Part shown: piece after piece, positions 45,276 through 53,943 of the stretch | Numbering within the stretch: the first letter of the stretch is position 1 | How the letters are laid out: every line of letters starts with the position of its first letter | NCBI GenBank assembly: GCA_910588225.1 | Contig: CAJUQT010000004.1 | Coordinates: 24,393 to 88,392 of the forward strand | Length of the DNA stretch: 64,000 nt | Source of the DNA: an uncultured Acetatifactor sp. | Lineage (GTDB): Bacteria > Bacillota > Clostridia > Lachnospirales > Lachnospiraceae | Reading direction: 5' to 3' | Position numbers and translations under genes: made by a program | The notes under the pieces: model-generated | What the model was told of the DNA's origin: nothing | The model's input: the letters and a program-made list of their open reading frames with translations, nothing else | The model's database searches: none

Positions 45276-45292
45276 TGTTTTATTTTAGTTCC

Positions 45293-45351
45293 GCAGTTCT
45301 CTTCCGATGCCATCTCAGGGAAGAATTTCCGGCATCCCTCAGAGACTCTGC
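45293..45351 (-). repeat. Core-deleted tandem copy of the leader RNA element
   Basis: This is a 108-bp-period upstream duplicate of copy A. It lacks the core between two CCGGAA direct repeats, leaving just the outer hairpin and the GCGGAACTAAAAT tail. The deletion looks like recombination between the CCGGAA repeats. The rest of 45352-45463 holds no gene that I can support. Confidence 0.75.
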
Positions 45352-45463
45352 TGTTCCTTTTGCAAGTATTTATGTATATAAGCGTATCATTTCCAGGCAG
45401 GAAAAACAAGAAACATTTCCCACACTCTCAGCATTGTTCTCCTGTCCCATTCCTGTTCCAAAG

Positions 45464-45685
45464 TCACCTCTCATTATCCGGGCGGCCGGCATTCATGTCC
45501 GTGTAGCAGTCCAGCAGGCCCACTGTCTCGTTGGCCGGGCGGCCGTACATATTACAGCATTTGTGTGAAACTTCTCCGTCAATACTTTTCTCCTCATCCA
45601 TCTCCACACTCATTCGAACCACCCCCATCTGCGTCTCCTGGTCCAGATGATTCAGAATGTCCTCTATCAGCTTTTCATTATCCAT
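45464..45685 (-). CDS. Small protein of unknown function
   Basis: A 73-residue acidic protein starting MDNEKLIEDILNHLDQE, preceded by AAAGGAGG. It has the phrase GVVRMSVEMDEE, a Cys-Cys pair in SHKCCNMYGRP and a third Cys in LLDCYTD. A longer frame to 45769 has a very basic leader that looks non-coding. It lies between the serine hydrolase and the GH43 genes in the same direction. I do not recognise it. Confidence 0.55.
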   Translation of the reverse strand: MDNEKLIEDILNHLDQETQMGVVRMSVEMDEEKSIDGEVSHKCCNMYGRPANETVGLLDCYTDMNAGRPDNER

Positions 45686-45791
45686 TTTCCTTCGGCCTCC
45701 TTTCCTGGCTCTCTCTGCCTCACTTTCCCGTTTTCTTTTCTGCCTCTGCTTTCCTTCCATCCTTTTCAATTGGCTTTCCAGAGCCCTTCTC

Positions 45792-47234
45792 TCAGACCTC
45801 CCGCCGCCCGGAACCCGTCCCCTTATAATACTGTAAAAACGGTTCCCCGGTGCTCACCATCCGCACACTGAGTCTCTCATCCTTCCACCCGAAATCCATG
45901 CCCACATGTCCCTGTTCTTCATCCGTTATAAAGCAATGCAGCAGAAAATGGCCATGCTTCCACTCTCCCCTGCATTCACATCGATAGCAGGTACCGGGAA
46001 AGTTCTGCATCCGCCAGTCTTCTGTATCAAAGGCCAGCTCCCGCACACCATCCGGATTCTCAAAGCGAAGCTTTTTTTGCTTCCAGTCAAACTCCAGCCA
46101 GATCCATTTCATTGGATTTTCATGGAAAATATATCGTTCAGGCCGGACTGCAGTTTCCACCGACAGTATGTCATCCCCGCGCATCGTTCCTTTCCGCAGC
46201 TCTTCCTCCCTCTGCGCGCTTCCATCCTGCCCTTCCTTCTCCCCGCACCCGGCACATACCGCCGGAAAGAGGATATCGTAAAAACTGTCGTATATCATCT
46301 GCAGCCCCGTCGGATTGCCGATGGTATCCGCCATGGTCACAAGGCAGAAGTCCAATTCCGGAAAGCACAGTGCCAGCTGACCGCCCATGCCGTACATGGT
46401 AAAGCCATGATGATGTTCTCTGCCGGGAACACTTCTTGGCATCCAGAACAGATAGCCGTATCCGCCCTGCTCATCCAGCACAGGCTGCAGATCCGTGGGC
46501 ACCTGGTTTGCTGTGGCCTGCCGCATAAAGTCTGCCGGCAGCAGCTCCTCTCCATCCATCATGCCATAATGACTGCACAGCCAGGCCGCCTTTGCCATAT
46601 CCCGCAAAGTGCACATGAGCCCGCTGCCTCCCTGAGATACCCCCTGTGGATCCTTCAGAATGTATGCCTCCACGGAAAATCCCAGCCTATCCAGCACTTC
46701 CCGGCGCAGAAAATCCAGCATATCCATGCCTGTCAGCTTTTCTACCAGCGCCGCCAGCACATGAGAGGAAGAAGTGTCATAGGAAAAAACTGTTCCCGGC
46801 ACATGATCCGGCTTTACCTGAAAAAAGGATTCCACCCAGTCATCCCGCTCATAGCGTTTAAAGGTGGTGGACGCATAGCAGGTACGCATGGTCAGCATCT
46901 CACGTATGGTCATCTCTCGACACCAGGGATGGGGTCCCTCTTTCGGCAGTTTCTCAGGAAAATAGTCACAGATTGCATCCTCCAGCGCAATTTTCTTCTG
47001 CTTCAGCAAAAGTCCCACAGCCATGGAAGTAAAACTTTTGGTAATAGAATACATTCTGTGCAAAGTATCCTGTCCGTAAGGCGCGTAATACTTTTCTCCC
47101 ACAATATCCTTCCCACACAGAATCAGATATCCGTGCATTTTAACGCCCAGACGCGCCAGACGCTCTTCAAATCCTTTCACCGCCGCGGAAGAAATACCAT
47201 ATTTCTCCGGTTTCACATCTTTAAATTCCAGCAT
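45792..47234 (-). CDS. Serine hydrolase of the beta-lactamase (class C/PBP-like) family
   Basis: A 480-residue protein starting MLEFKDVKPEKYG after GAGGGG; a GTG nine bases earlier is possible. The catalytic SxxK is SITK in YSITKSFTS near residue 65. The Tyr motif lies in FSYDTSSSH, and a GMGGQ sequence fills the place of the KTG motif. There is no signal peptide, and a C-terminal lipocalin-like beta region follows (about 340-480). Such cytoplasmic members act as esterases or peptidases more than as beta-lactamases. In this glycan locus removal of ester groups from imported sugars is plausible but unproved. Confidence 0.85.
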   Translation of the reverse strand: MLEFKDVKPEKYGISSAAVKGFEERLARLGVKMHGYLILCGKDIVGEKYYAPYGQDTLHRMYSITKSFTSMAVGLLLKQKKIALEDAICDYFPEKLPKEGPHPWCREMTIREMLTMRTCYASTTFKRYERDDWVESFFQVKPDHVPGTVFSYDTSSSHVLAALVEKLTGMDMLDFLRREVLDRLGFSVEAYILKDPQGVSQGGSGLMCTLRDMAKAAWLCSHYGMMDGEELLPADFMRQATANQVPTDLQPVLDEQGGYGYLFWMPRSVPGREHHHGFTMYGMGGQLALCFPELDFCLVTMADTIGNPTGLQMIYDSFYDILFPAVCAGCGEKEGQDGSAQREEELRKGTMRGDDILSVETAVRPERYIFHENPMKWIWLEFDWKQKKLRFENPDGVRELAFDTEDWRMQNFPGTCYRCECRGEWKHGHFLLHCFITDEEQGHVGMDFGWKDERLSVRMVSTGEPFLQYYKGTGSGRREV

Positions 47235-47396
47235 GATAATCACCCCTCTTTTTTCCTGTCACCTGTCGTTTCTATTATATACAACATCCGGCCAAGCTTC
47301 AATGTATAAGCCCTATTTCATCAAAATTTGCAGTGTGCCCTGTCTGAACCGTTACACTGTCAGAATACATTTCTCCGGTTATTTTGTGTCACCGCA

Positions 47397-47431
47397 GAAA
47401 ACGGCAGCAGCACGTTTCCGCACTGCCGCCG
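47397..47431 (-). terminator. Terminator after the binding-protein gene
   Basis: On the minus strand ACGGCGGCAGTGC and GTGCTGCTGCCGT form a stem of about 13 bp with wobble pairs, followed by TTTTC. It would partly separate transporter genes from the hydrolase genes downstream. Confidence 0.75.
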
Positions 47432-47454
47432 TCTTCTTTCTCCGTTTTCACACC

Positions 47455-49047
47455 TTATTTATTTGCCAGGAATTCGTCAAACTGTCTCTGAATCTCCGCA
47501 ATATAGGTATCCCAGCCTGCCTTCTTCAATTCAGCTTTCAGCTCCTCGATATTGGAGTCATAATCCTTCAGACCCGCCAGCATGGGAGTGGCAAGTTCTG
47601 TCCACACATTGTCAATCTGCGCCTTTTCCGTCATGATATTACTGTAATCCACACTGAATCCAAAGCTCACAGAGGGGAGCGCTTTATTATCCCAGTCCTT
47701 GTAGATTTCCATGAATTCATCGGTATATGCCGTGGTAGGACTGGAAATCTTTACATTATAAATCATCCACTCGTAAAACAGCTCTTCCGTACTGATTTTG
47801 GACACCTTGCCATCCACCAGTTCATAGTCCGTTCCTTCCACACCATATGCGAACAGGTTCGCCATCTCTGTGTTTTTCTGAAGCAGATTCACAAACAGCG
47901 CCACGCGGTCTGCCTTTTGAGAAGTCACAGGTACCTGAAACGCAGTGTTTTCATAGGTCATCTTATAGATGGGTTTCTCTGGAGAAATATAATATTCTGC
48001 CGTCTTTCCTTCCGGAACCACAGTCTTCAGGCCCGGCTCATTCTCAATCAATGTGGTTCCGCAGGTGCCTCTCATGATGGAGGTCATATTCGCCTGGAAG
48101 GGCAGAGTCACAGTATTGGTCAGGATATCCTTCGGAATCAGGTCCTGTGCATACCAGTCATTATACAACTTTACTGCCGCTTCGAATTCCGGTGTCTCCA
48201 CAAAGTTAATCAGCTCATTCGTATCCTGGTCAACCCAGACATCCGTCATGCCCTTACAAAGCGGTGTTATATTGCGGTCGCCTGTTCCTCTGATAATATA
48301 TTCGGCGGAAGCCAGCTCATAGGTGGCATACAGGCCATATTCCTCCTTCGCCTTCTTCACATATTCTGTCAGTTCTTCCAAAGTACTGATATTCTTGATG
48401 CCCAGGGCATCCATAATATCCTGACGCACGCACACTGTATTGAACACACCTCCTGTGGGCTTGTTGCCGATGGGAATGGCGTAAACACCGCCGTCAAAAC
48501 GATATGCGTCAAATGCTGTGGGATCCACATTCTCATGCCAGTCAGGAAGATACTTGTCAATGATTCCCGACAGGTCCTGCAGATACCCTTTGCTGTAGCT
48601 GCTGGCCGCCCACTTGGGGTCCACGATGCAGGCATCGAATTCCTGGCCGGAAGCAATCATCAGATCCACTTTTCCTCCCGCGCCGTTCTCTGTCCAGGGC
48701 AGGTACATCAGTTCCACTTCTGTGTTAATCTCGTCAATAAACATCTGCTGGAACTCATTTTCCATCAGCTCCTGCATTCTGGGAGATTCCTCGCCGAAAA
48801 GTACCACCGTAATCTTATCCAGTGTCTCAGGTCTCAGGGATGCCTCTGTCCCGTTTCCTTCCGTCCCGGTGTTTTCTTCGGATACCTCCGCAGACGATTC
48901 CTGCTGGGAACTCTGCTCTGTACTCCCGGAAGCACTTCCGCTGTCCCCGGAAGATGTCCCTTCCTGTCCCGCGTCAGAGCCGCAGCCCGTCAGCAGAGAC
49001 AGCATCAATGCGGTTGTGAGTAATGCTGATAATACTTTCTTTTTCAT
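47455..49047 (-). CDS. ABC sugar-binding lipoprotein of the second locus
   Basis: A 530-residue lipoprotein starting MKKKVLSALLTTALMLSLLTGC after GGAGGAGAAG. Acylated Cys22 is followed by a Ser/Glu/Thr/Gly linker to about 65, then a family 1-type binding fold (DLMIASGQEFDACIVDPKWAASSYSKG). It follows the two permease genes. The 126-bp gap to them contains no obvious hairpin. Likely ligand is an oligosaccharide released from arabinose-, xylose- or fucose-containing polymer; this is inferred from neighbours. Confidence 0.93.
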   Translation of the reverse strand: MKKKVLSALLTTALMLSLLTGCGSDAGQEGTSSGDSGSASGSTEQSSQQESSAEVSEENTGTEGNGTEASLRPETLDKITVVLFGEESPRMQELMENEFQQMFIDEINTEVELMYLPWTENGAGGKVDLMIASGQEFDACIVDPKWAASSYSKGYLQDLSGIIDKYLPDWHENVDPTAFDAYRFDGGVYAIPIGNKPTGGVFNTVCVRQDIMDALGIKNISTLEELTEYVKKAKEEYGLYATYELASAEYIIRGTGDRNITPLCKGMTDVWVDQDTNELINFVETPEFEAAVKLYNDWYAQDLIPKDILTNTVTLPFQANMTSIMRGTCGTTLIENEPGLKTVVPEGKTAEYYISPEKPIYKMTYENTAFQVPVTSQKADRVALFVNLLQKNTEMANLFAYGVEGTDYELVDGKVSKISTEELFYEWMIYNVKISSPTTAYTDEFMEIYKDWDNKALPSVSFGFSVDYSNIMTEKAQIDNVWTELATPMLAGLKDYDSNIEELKAELKKAGWDTYIAEIQRQFDEFLANK

Positions 49048-49173
49048 TCTTCTCCTCCAGTCTTTTTGTTGATTTATAGATAGTTCAGGCGAACTATTTA
49101 TCTGGTTATACTTCTGTAAATCCTCCGTGTCACAGGCCCTGCCTCTGACCTCCTCCGTACACCTGTCCTCAGT

Positions 49174-50079
49174 TTACCCTTTGACTGCCCCCACAATCAC
49201 GCCTTTCGTAATATACTTCTGTGCAAAAGGGTACAGCAGAATAATGGGGCCGATGGTGACACAGATGGTTGCCATCTTCGTCGTTTCCAGAGGAATATTG
49301 ATGTTATACCCCAGGGAAGCATTAGCCTGGTTGGCGATAAACTGCACATTTGCCAGCATATTGTACAGATAGTACTGCAGCGGATAGAGCTTCTGTTTAT
49401 TGATAAACATCAGCGCCAGGTAATAATCATTCCAATAGCTCAGCGCATAGAACAATCCCACTGTCACCAGTCCCACTTTCGCCAGCGGAAAATAGATGAT
49501 TCCGAAAATCTTCAGATAGCTGGCGCCGTCAATTTTCGCCGCTTCCGCCAGCTCCTCCGGTATGGATTTGAAGAAATTCCTCAGAAGAAATACATTAAAG
49601 GCGTTCATACAGCAGGGCAGAATCAGAGCCCAGAATTTGTCGGTGAGCTGATAGTATTTGGTACACATAATATACCAGGGCAGCAGGCCCGCCGAGAAAA
49701 TCATGGGAATATACAGGAACATGTTCAGAGCACCCCTGGGCCTGAATTCCTTCACTGTCAGCACATAGGCAAATGCCGCTGATATCAGCACCGAAAACAG
49801 TGTGCCGGCCACAGTTACGGCAATGGTGACACAATACGCATTCATGATATTTTTCCCCAGAGAACCCAATATCATTTTATAGGCCTCCAGGCTGAACTTT
49901 TTCGGTATCACGCTGTAACCGTTTACCGTGACGGACACTTCGTCTGAAAAGGATGTGCCCACGGCCAGCAACAGCGGATAGAGGCAGATCACTGCGAAAA
50001 AACCGATAAAAATATAGAAGAAAATTCTCAGAGCCCTGTCGGACCTGGACTGTTTGATTGTCTGCTTTTTCTTTTCCAT
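49174..50079 (-). CDS. Carbohydrate ABC permease (YtcP/AraQ type), second locus
   Basis: A 301-residue permease with about six helices. The EAA loop is SIPEELAEAAKIDGASYLKIFGIIYFPLAK and the C-terminus QKYITKGVIVGAVKG matches the YtcP group. It starts 11 bp after the upstream permease stop and has a weak site (AGAGGTGTGGG), so translation may be coupled. Confidence 0.95.
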   Translation of the reverse strand: MEKKKQTIKQSRSDRALRIFFYIFIGFFAVICLYPLLLAVGTSFSDEVSVTVNGYSVIPKKFSLEAYKMILGSLGKNIMNAYCVTIAVTVAGTLFSVLISAAFAYVLTVKEFRPRGALNMFLYIPMIFSAGLLPWYIMCTKYYQLTDKFWALILPCCMNAFNVFLLRNFFKSIPEELAEAAKIDGASYLKIFGIIYFPLAKVGLVTVGLFYALSYWNDYYLALMFINKQKLYPLQYYLYNMLANVQFIANQANASLGYNINIPLETTKMATICVTIGPIILLYPFAQKYITKGVIVGAVKG

Positions 50080-50090
50080 CCCACACCTCT

Positions 50091-51056
50091 CTAAAACAAC
50101 CGATATTCTTTATCGAATTTACCCACCAGCCAGTTGGAAAACAGCACCAGTGCAAAGCCGAACATGGACTGGTAGAGGCCTACCGCCGAACCCATGACAA
50201 AATCTCCCATACCGATGACTGAGCGATATACATAAGTGTCAATGATATCCGTTGTCTCCAGCAGCATGGAAGACAGATTGGTGATAGACATCATCATCGT
50301 CAGGTCGCCGCTCATGATCTTGCCGATGGACAGCAGGAACATAATGACAATCGTCGGTTTCAGCAGTGGAATCGTGATATATCGAATTCTCTGCCACAGA
50401 TTTGCCCCGTCCACCTGGGCGGATTCGTACAGCGATGTGTCAAATCCGGCAATGGTGGAAAAATAGATAATGCCATTGTAACCCGCCCCTTTCCAGATAT
50501 TGCAGAGGGTGAGGATAATCCGCCAGTATTTCGGGTCATTATAGAAATCCACTTTGTCGAATCCCAGAGTGACCAGGAGATTATTAATGGCGCCTCCGTC
50601 GTAGTTCAGCAGTGCCCTCAGGATACCTCCTGCCACCACCCAGGAAATAAAATAAGGCATAATGGACAGGGACTGGGTCGCCTTCAGGTACTTTTTATGA
50701 CGGATTTCGTTGAACATTACAGCCAGCATAACCGCCATGGCCGTGCCGAACACAGTGTAGCACAGGTTCAGAAGAATCGTATTTCTGGTGGCTCTCCATG
50801 CCTTGGAAAAATTGGCGAAAAAGAATTCGAAATTCTTAAATCCCACCCACGGACTTCCGAAAATCCCATCTCTGTAATTGTAGTCTTTGAAAATAATGAC
50901 CAGGCCGCTCATGGGTATGTAAGCAAACATTAATGTAAGTATGATACCCGGCAGGGCCAGCAGCCAAAGCTGATGATACTTTTTGAAGTGACCGGCAATC
51001 CGGTTTTCGGGGCGATGAGCACCGCCCGAATCCTGTTTCTGTCGAGACACAAGCAT
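50091..51056 (-). CDS. ABC permease (LplB/YteP type), second locus
   Basis: A 321-residue permease. GIILTLMFAYIPMSGLVIIFKDYNYRDGIFGSPWVG is the LplB landmark. The EAA loop SLYESAQVDGANLWQRIRYITIPLL is clear. Its ribosome site GAGGAGGAAG is the last part of the structured leader at 51064-51177. First transporter gene after the AraC regulator gene. The ATPase is not encoded here. Confidence 0.95.
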   Translation of the reverse strand: MLVSRQKQDSGGAHRPENRIAGHFKKYHQLWLLALPGIILTLMFAYIPMSGLVIIFKDYNYRDGIFGSPWVGFKNFEFFFANFSKAWRATRNTILLNLCYTVFGTAMAVMLAVMFNEIRHKKYLKATQSLSIMPYFISWVVAGGILRALLNYDGGAINNLLVTLGFDKVDFYNDPKYWRIILTLCNIWKGAGYNGIIYFSTIAGFDTSLYESAQVDGANLWQRIRYITIPLLKPTIVIMFLLSIGKIMSGDLTMMMSITNLSSMLLETTDIIDTYVYRSVIGMGDFVMGSAVGLYQSMFGFALVLFSNWLVGKFDKEYRLF

Positions 51057-51063
51057 GATATCT

Positions 51064-51177
51064 TCCTCCTCATTTTAGTTCCGCAGCAGCCCGTTCCTTG
51101 CCCAAACGCGTGCAGAGGATTTCCGGCCGCCAGACCATGCGTCCGTAATTTCTCTGGGGCAATGAACGGCCTGCTGC
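51064..51177 (-). ncRNA. Candidate cis-regulatory RNA leader, copy C (permease)
   Basis: A 21-position basal stem (GCAGCAGGCCGTTCATTGCCC with GGGCAAGGAACGGGCTGCTGC, 19 pairs) encloses CAGAG/CTCTG and the conserved core ATTACGGACGCATGGT..GGCGGCCGGAAA. It ends in TGCGGAACTAAAATGAGGAGG, the ribosome site. Stem sequences differ from copy A but keep pairing; the core is nearly the same. The remaining 51178-51304 has no gene. Confidence 0.6.
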
Positions 51178-51304
51178 TGATTCCAGTTCCGCCGCCGGTG
51201 GCGTGTGCGGTGTTAAGTAAGAGATAGCATATTCCTGCCTGTGTCTCAATCCAAAAAAATTGTAAATCTGTGGAATTCCGCCAAAATGGGATTATCAAAT
51301 TTTT

Positions 51305-53608
51305 TTACTGCTGTAATTTTTCATCACTTCTGGCATGGTTTTTGCGAAACTGCCCGGGAGTGATACCATATTTCTTCTTGAAGGTAGCCGTAAAATAGGA
51401 GGCGTTAGTGTATCCCACCATCTCGCAGATCTCCTGAATGCTTCTGTTTGCTTCCCGAAGCAGTATCTTCCCGGCCTCCTCAATTCGCAGTGTGGCCAGA
51501 TAATCCGGAAACGCATATCCGCTCCTCTCATTGAAAAGTCTGCTGAAATAAGATGGAGTAATGTGATACATTTCAGCGATAAACTGTGCGCTGATATTGG
51601 GATCCGCATAATTTTTCCGCAGATATGCCATGGCTTTGTCCACCACGTCCTCCCGGTCTGTCTCCTTTGCACGTGTGAGCATGTCGCAGATCTTATCCCG
51701 CATTCCGGAAAACCATTCCCAGGTGTCGTCAAGATATCCGAACTTCCCAAGCTCGGCGGCCAGCCTCTCATAGTCATTTCTGGAAAGTGTCTCAAAATGA
51801 AAATTCAGGGAATTGTAATATTTCATAATCTCAACCGCCATATCAAGCAGCACATCCCGGGCGGTCTGAATCGAATAGTCCTTCAGTTCACCGGTAATCC
51901 GGAAATATTCCTCCGCAAACTTTTCTCTGTCTCCCTCCTTTAACCGCAAAAGCAGATTCTTCGTCTCAATATTGCCCTTGCCGCTCAGCGCCTTTCTCGC
52001 CATCTGCTCTTCCGTGACAATGGCGTCAATGCCATACATAAAGCGATACGCCGTGGCTGCTCTCGCCATCTGATACATGCCTGCCAGCTCCCCGAAGCCT
52101 TCTCTTCCATTGCTGATTCCCGCATCCATGCCCATATGCACCAGTTCTCTGAGTACTGAGAATATCTCCCTGATTTTTTCCACCAGTTCCTCCTCCGCCA
52201 CATTCTGCTCCGTAAACAAAATGACCGCTGTGTACTCCTCATCCATAGGATTCAGGAGAATATCTCCCAGTGGTTTCAGTACCTGTTCCGTGACATTGAC
52301 AATGGTATGATGTACAAACACTCTGACTTCCTCTGTGTGATTCTCCTGTAAATCTTTCATATCGCTGATGCGCAGGCAGATCACGCGGCTGTGTATGCCT
52401 GTCTTCCCGTAAGTTTCCTCCACCCATTCCGGCAGCTTCACCTGAGATGTTCTGCTTCCCAGATAGCGCGCCAGTTCCTCCTGTTCCTTCCGGATATTCA
52501 GATCATTCATGGTCTGCACCATAGTCCGGTATGTCTGCACGATACCTGCCAGCTCAGTTTTCCCCACACGTTGGGATATATTTTCCGAGGGCTGCCCGGA
52601 AGCACCAGCGGAATTGGTGGTCTGGATAGCCGCATCAATGGGAGAATACACCCAGTTGGACATGACAAAAGCAAACAGCAGCACCAGAAACACCAGCAGC
52701 AGAACAATTCCGATAAAAGTATTCCGCATGTGAACAATGGATACCGCCACATATTTATAAGGAAGAAAGTGCATCAGATAAAAGCCGTTTTCCATGCTCA
52801 CACAGGAAACCAGATAGCTGTCTTCCCTGATATCGGCCAGTTCTGAATGTTTTATATTGCTGCTCTTCAGAAATTCCCGGAGTATTTCTTCCTGTAACTG
52901 CTCTCCTTTCGTATATCCCGCACCACAGGTATGAACCACATTGCCCTCCGCATCTGTCAGCAGGTACTGCTCTCCTTCCCGTTCCGGCCGGAATATATTC
53001 TCCATAATCCTCCCCATATCCAGCCCGATGATGATGCCGCTTTCTTTTTCTCCTGTACCGGTATTCTGCTCCCCTGCCGTAATATACAGAAGCGTACGGC
53101 TGCTTCCGTAGACATCAATGTAATATTTCACCCCATACCTGCCGAACCGGCTCTGGTAAAAGGTCTCTATCATCATTTTGTCTGCCTGTTCATCCAGAGG
53201 ATAGGCCGGATTACTGCACTTAATCCGATACTCATCTCCCTTCAGCACATAGACAGACTGAAACATGGGCTCAATCATGACCATGTTCAGCACTTTCTGC
53301 GCCGCCACGCTCATATCGCCATCCCAGGAAAAGTCCGACTTTGCCAGCGCCTTTTTCACATAAGAGTCATTCCTGAGCACCTCCATGGTATTTTCCATCA
53401 GGTCCATGTAATTGTTCACCGTCAGAGAAGAGGCGTAAAGCGTGTTGCCGTCATTCAGCTTCTCCGTCTCAATCCGACTCGCCCGAAACCAGCAAAATCC
53501 CCAGATACATGCCAGAAAAATGCACAGCGCCGGCAAAATGAATACTGCGCTGAACATATTCCTGAAAATCTTCTTTCCTTTGTACTTGCTCAATAAACCT
53601 TTTCCCAT
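51305..53608 (-). CDS. Membrane-bound AraC-family regulator (YesS-like)
   Basis: A 767-residue regulator; start MGKGLLSKYKGKK after GGGGAG (a frame to 53710 runs into a structured leader). Helix 1 is at about 17-40 (AVFILPALCIFLACIWGFCWF). An extracellular Cache-like domain (about 42-300) and helix 2 (IGIVLLLVFLVLLFAFVM) follow. A cytoplasmic linker leads to the C-terminal AraC HTH (about 670-765) with ISAQFIAEMYHITPSYFSRLFNERSG and IQEICEMVGYTNASYFTATFKKKYG. Sensing and DNA binding are in one protein, so no separate kinase is needed. It probably activates the transporter/GH43/GH95 genes downstream and perhaps the divergent pectinesterase. Confidence 0.93.
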   Translation of the reverse strand: MGKGLLSKYKGKKIFRNMFSAVFILPALCIFLACIWGFCWFRASRIETEKLNDGNTLYASSLTVNNYMDLMENTMEVLRNDSYVKKALAKSDFSWDGDMSVAAQKVLNMVMIEPMFQSVYVLKGDEYRIKCSNPAYPLDEQADKMMIETFYQSRFGRYGVKYYIDVYGSSRTLLYITAGEQNTGTGEKESGIIIGLDMGRIMENIFRPEREGEQYLLTDAEGNVVHTCGAGYTKGEQLQEEILREFLKSSNIKHSELADIREDSYLVSCVSMENGFYLMHFLPYKYVAVSIVHMRNTFIGIVLLLVFLVLLFAFVMSNWVYSPIDAAIQTTNSAGASGQPSENISQRVGKTELAGIVQTYRTMVQTMNDLNIRKEQEELARYLGSRTSQVKLPEWVEETYGKTGIHSRVICLRISDMKDLQENHTEEVRVFVHHTIVNVTEQVLKPLGDILLNPMDEEYTAVILFTEQNVAEEELVEKIREIFSVLRELVHMGMDAGISNGREGFGELAGMYQMARAATAYRFMYGIDAIVTEEQMARKALSGKGNIETKNLLLRLKEGDREKFAEEYFRITGELKDYSIQTARDVLLDMAVEIMKYYNSLNFHFETLSRNDYERLAAELGKFGYLDDTWEWFSGMRDKICDMLTRAKETDREDVVDKAMAYLRKNYADPNISAQFIAEMYHITPSYFSRLFNERSGYAFPDYLATLRIEEAGKILLREANRSIQEICEMVGYTNASYFTATFKKKYGITPGQFRKNHARSDEKLQQ

Positions 53609-53635
53609 AATTCTCCCCTGCCTGTTCTTTGTCTG

Positions 53636-53785
53636 CTGCCCTGTGCGCATAGGTCCGGGCAGAGCCCCGAAACCCAGGAGCATGGGTTTCGGGTTCTCTT
53701 CGCTCGTCAAATGCCTAAAGAGACAGTTGTTCGAGCAATCTCGACATCTGTCTCTTCGGGCACTTGACTCTGCCCTGTGCGCATA
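53636..53785 (-). other. Highly structured leader/repeat element before the AraC regulator
   Basis: Direct copies of CTGCCCTGTGCGCATA (53636-53651, 53770-53785) flank a three-way structure. The closing stem is GGGCAGAG/CTCTGCCC (53657-53664 with 53768-53775). Hairpin 1 is CCCGAAACCC/GGGTTTCGGG. Hairpin 2 (53707-53767) has TCAA/TTGA, TGCC/GGCA, AAGAGACAG/CTGTCTCTT and TCGAG/CTCGA. A minus-strand TATAAT at 53785-53790 would place it in the 5' leader of the regulator transcript. No gene lies in 53609-53943. Confidence 0.7.
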
Positions 53786-53852
53786 TTATATCATGTCTCC
53801 GCCGCAAAAAAATAAAATGACAAAAACACGATAGTAGTGTAAAATTTTATAA

Positions 53853-53881
53853 TTGCAGTCCCAAAGACTGTATTTTACAAT
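53853..53881 (+). promoter_or_regulatory. Promoter of the pectinesterase gene
   Basis: TTGCAG (53853-53858), a 17-bp spacer and TACAAT (53876-53881). CAGTC-CCAAA-GACTG, a perfect 5-bp inverted repeat (53856-53870), overlaps the -35 and spacer and could be an operator. Confidence 0.55.
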
Positions 53882-53943
53882 GATTTCAGCTGTGGCAGTC
53901 CGCTGCCGCTCAGAATTTAATCATTTCAGAAAGGTATTTTATT

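Noticed and set aside
47233..49023. 596-residue plus-strand open frame
   Set aside because: It is antisense to the solute-binding lipoprotein, with no domain or ribosome site.
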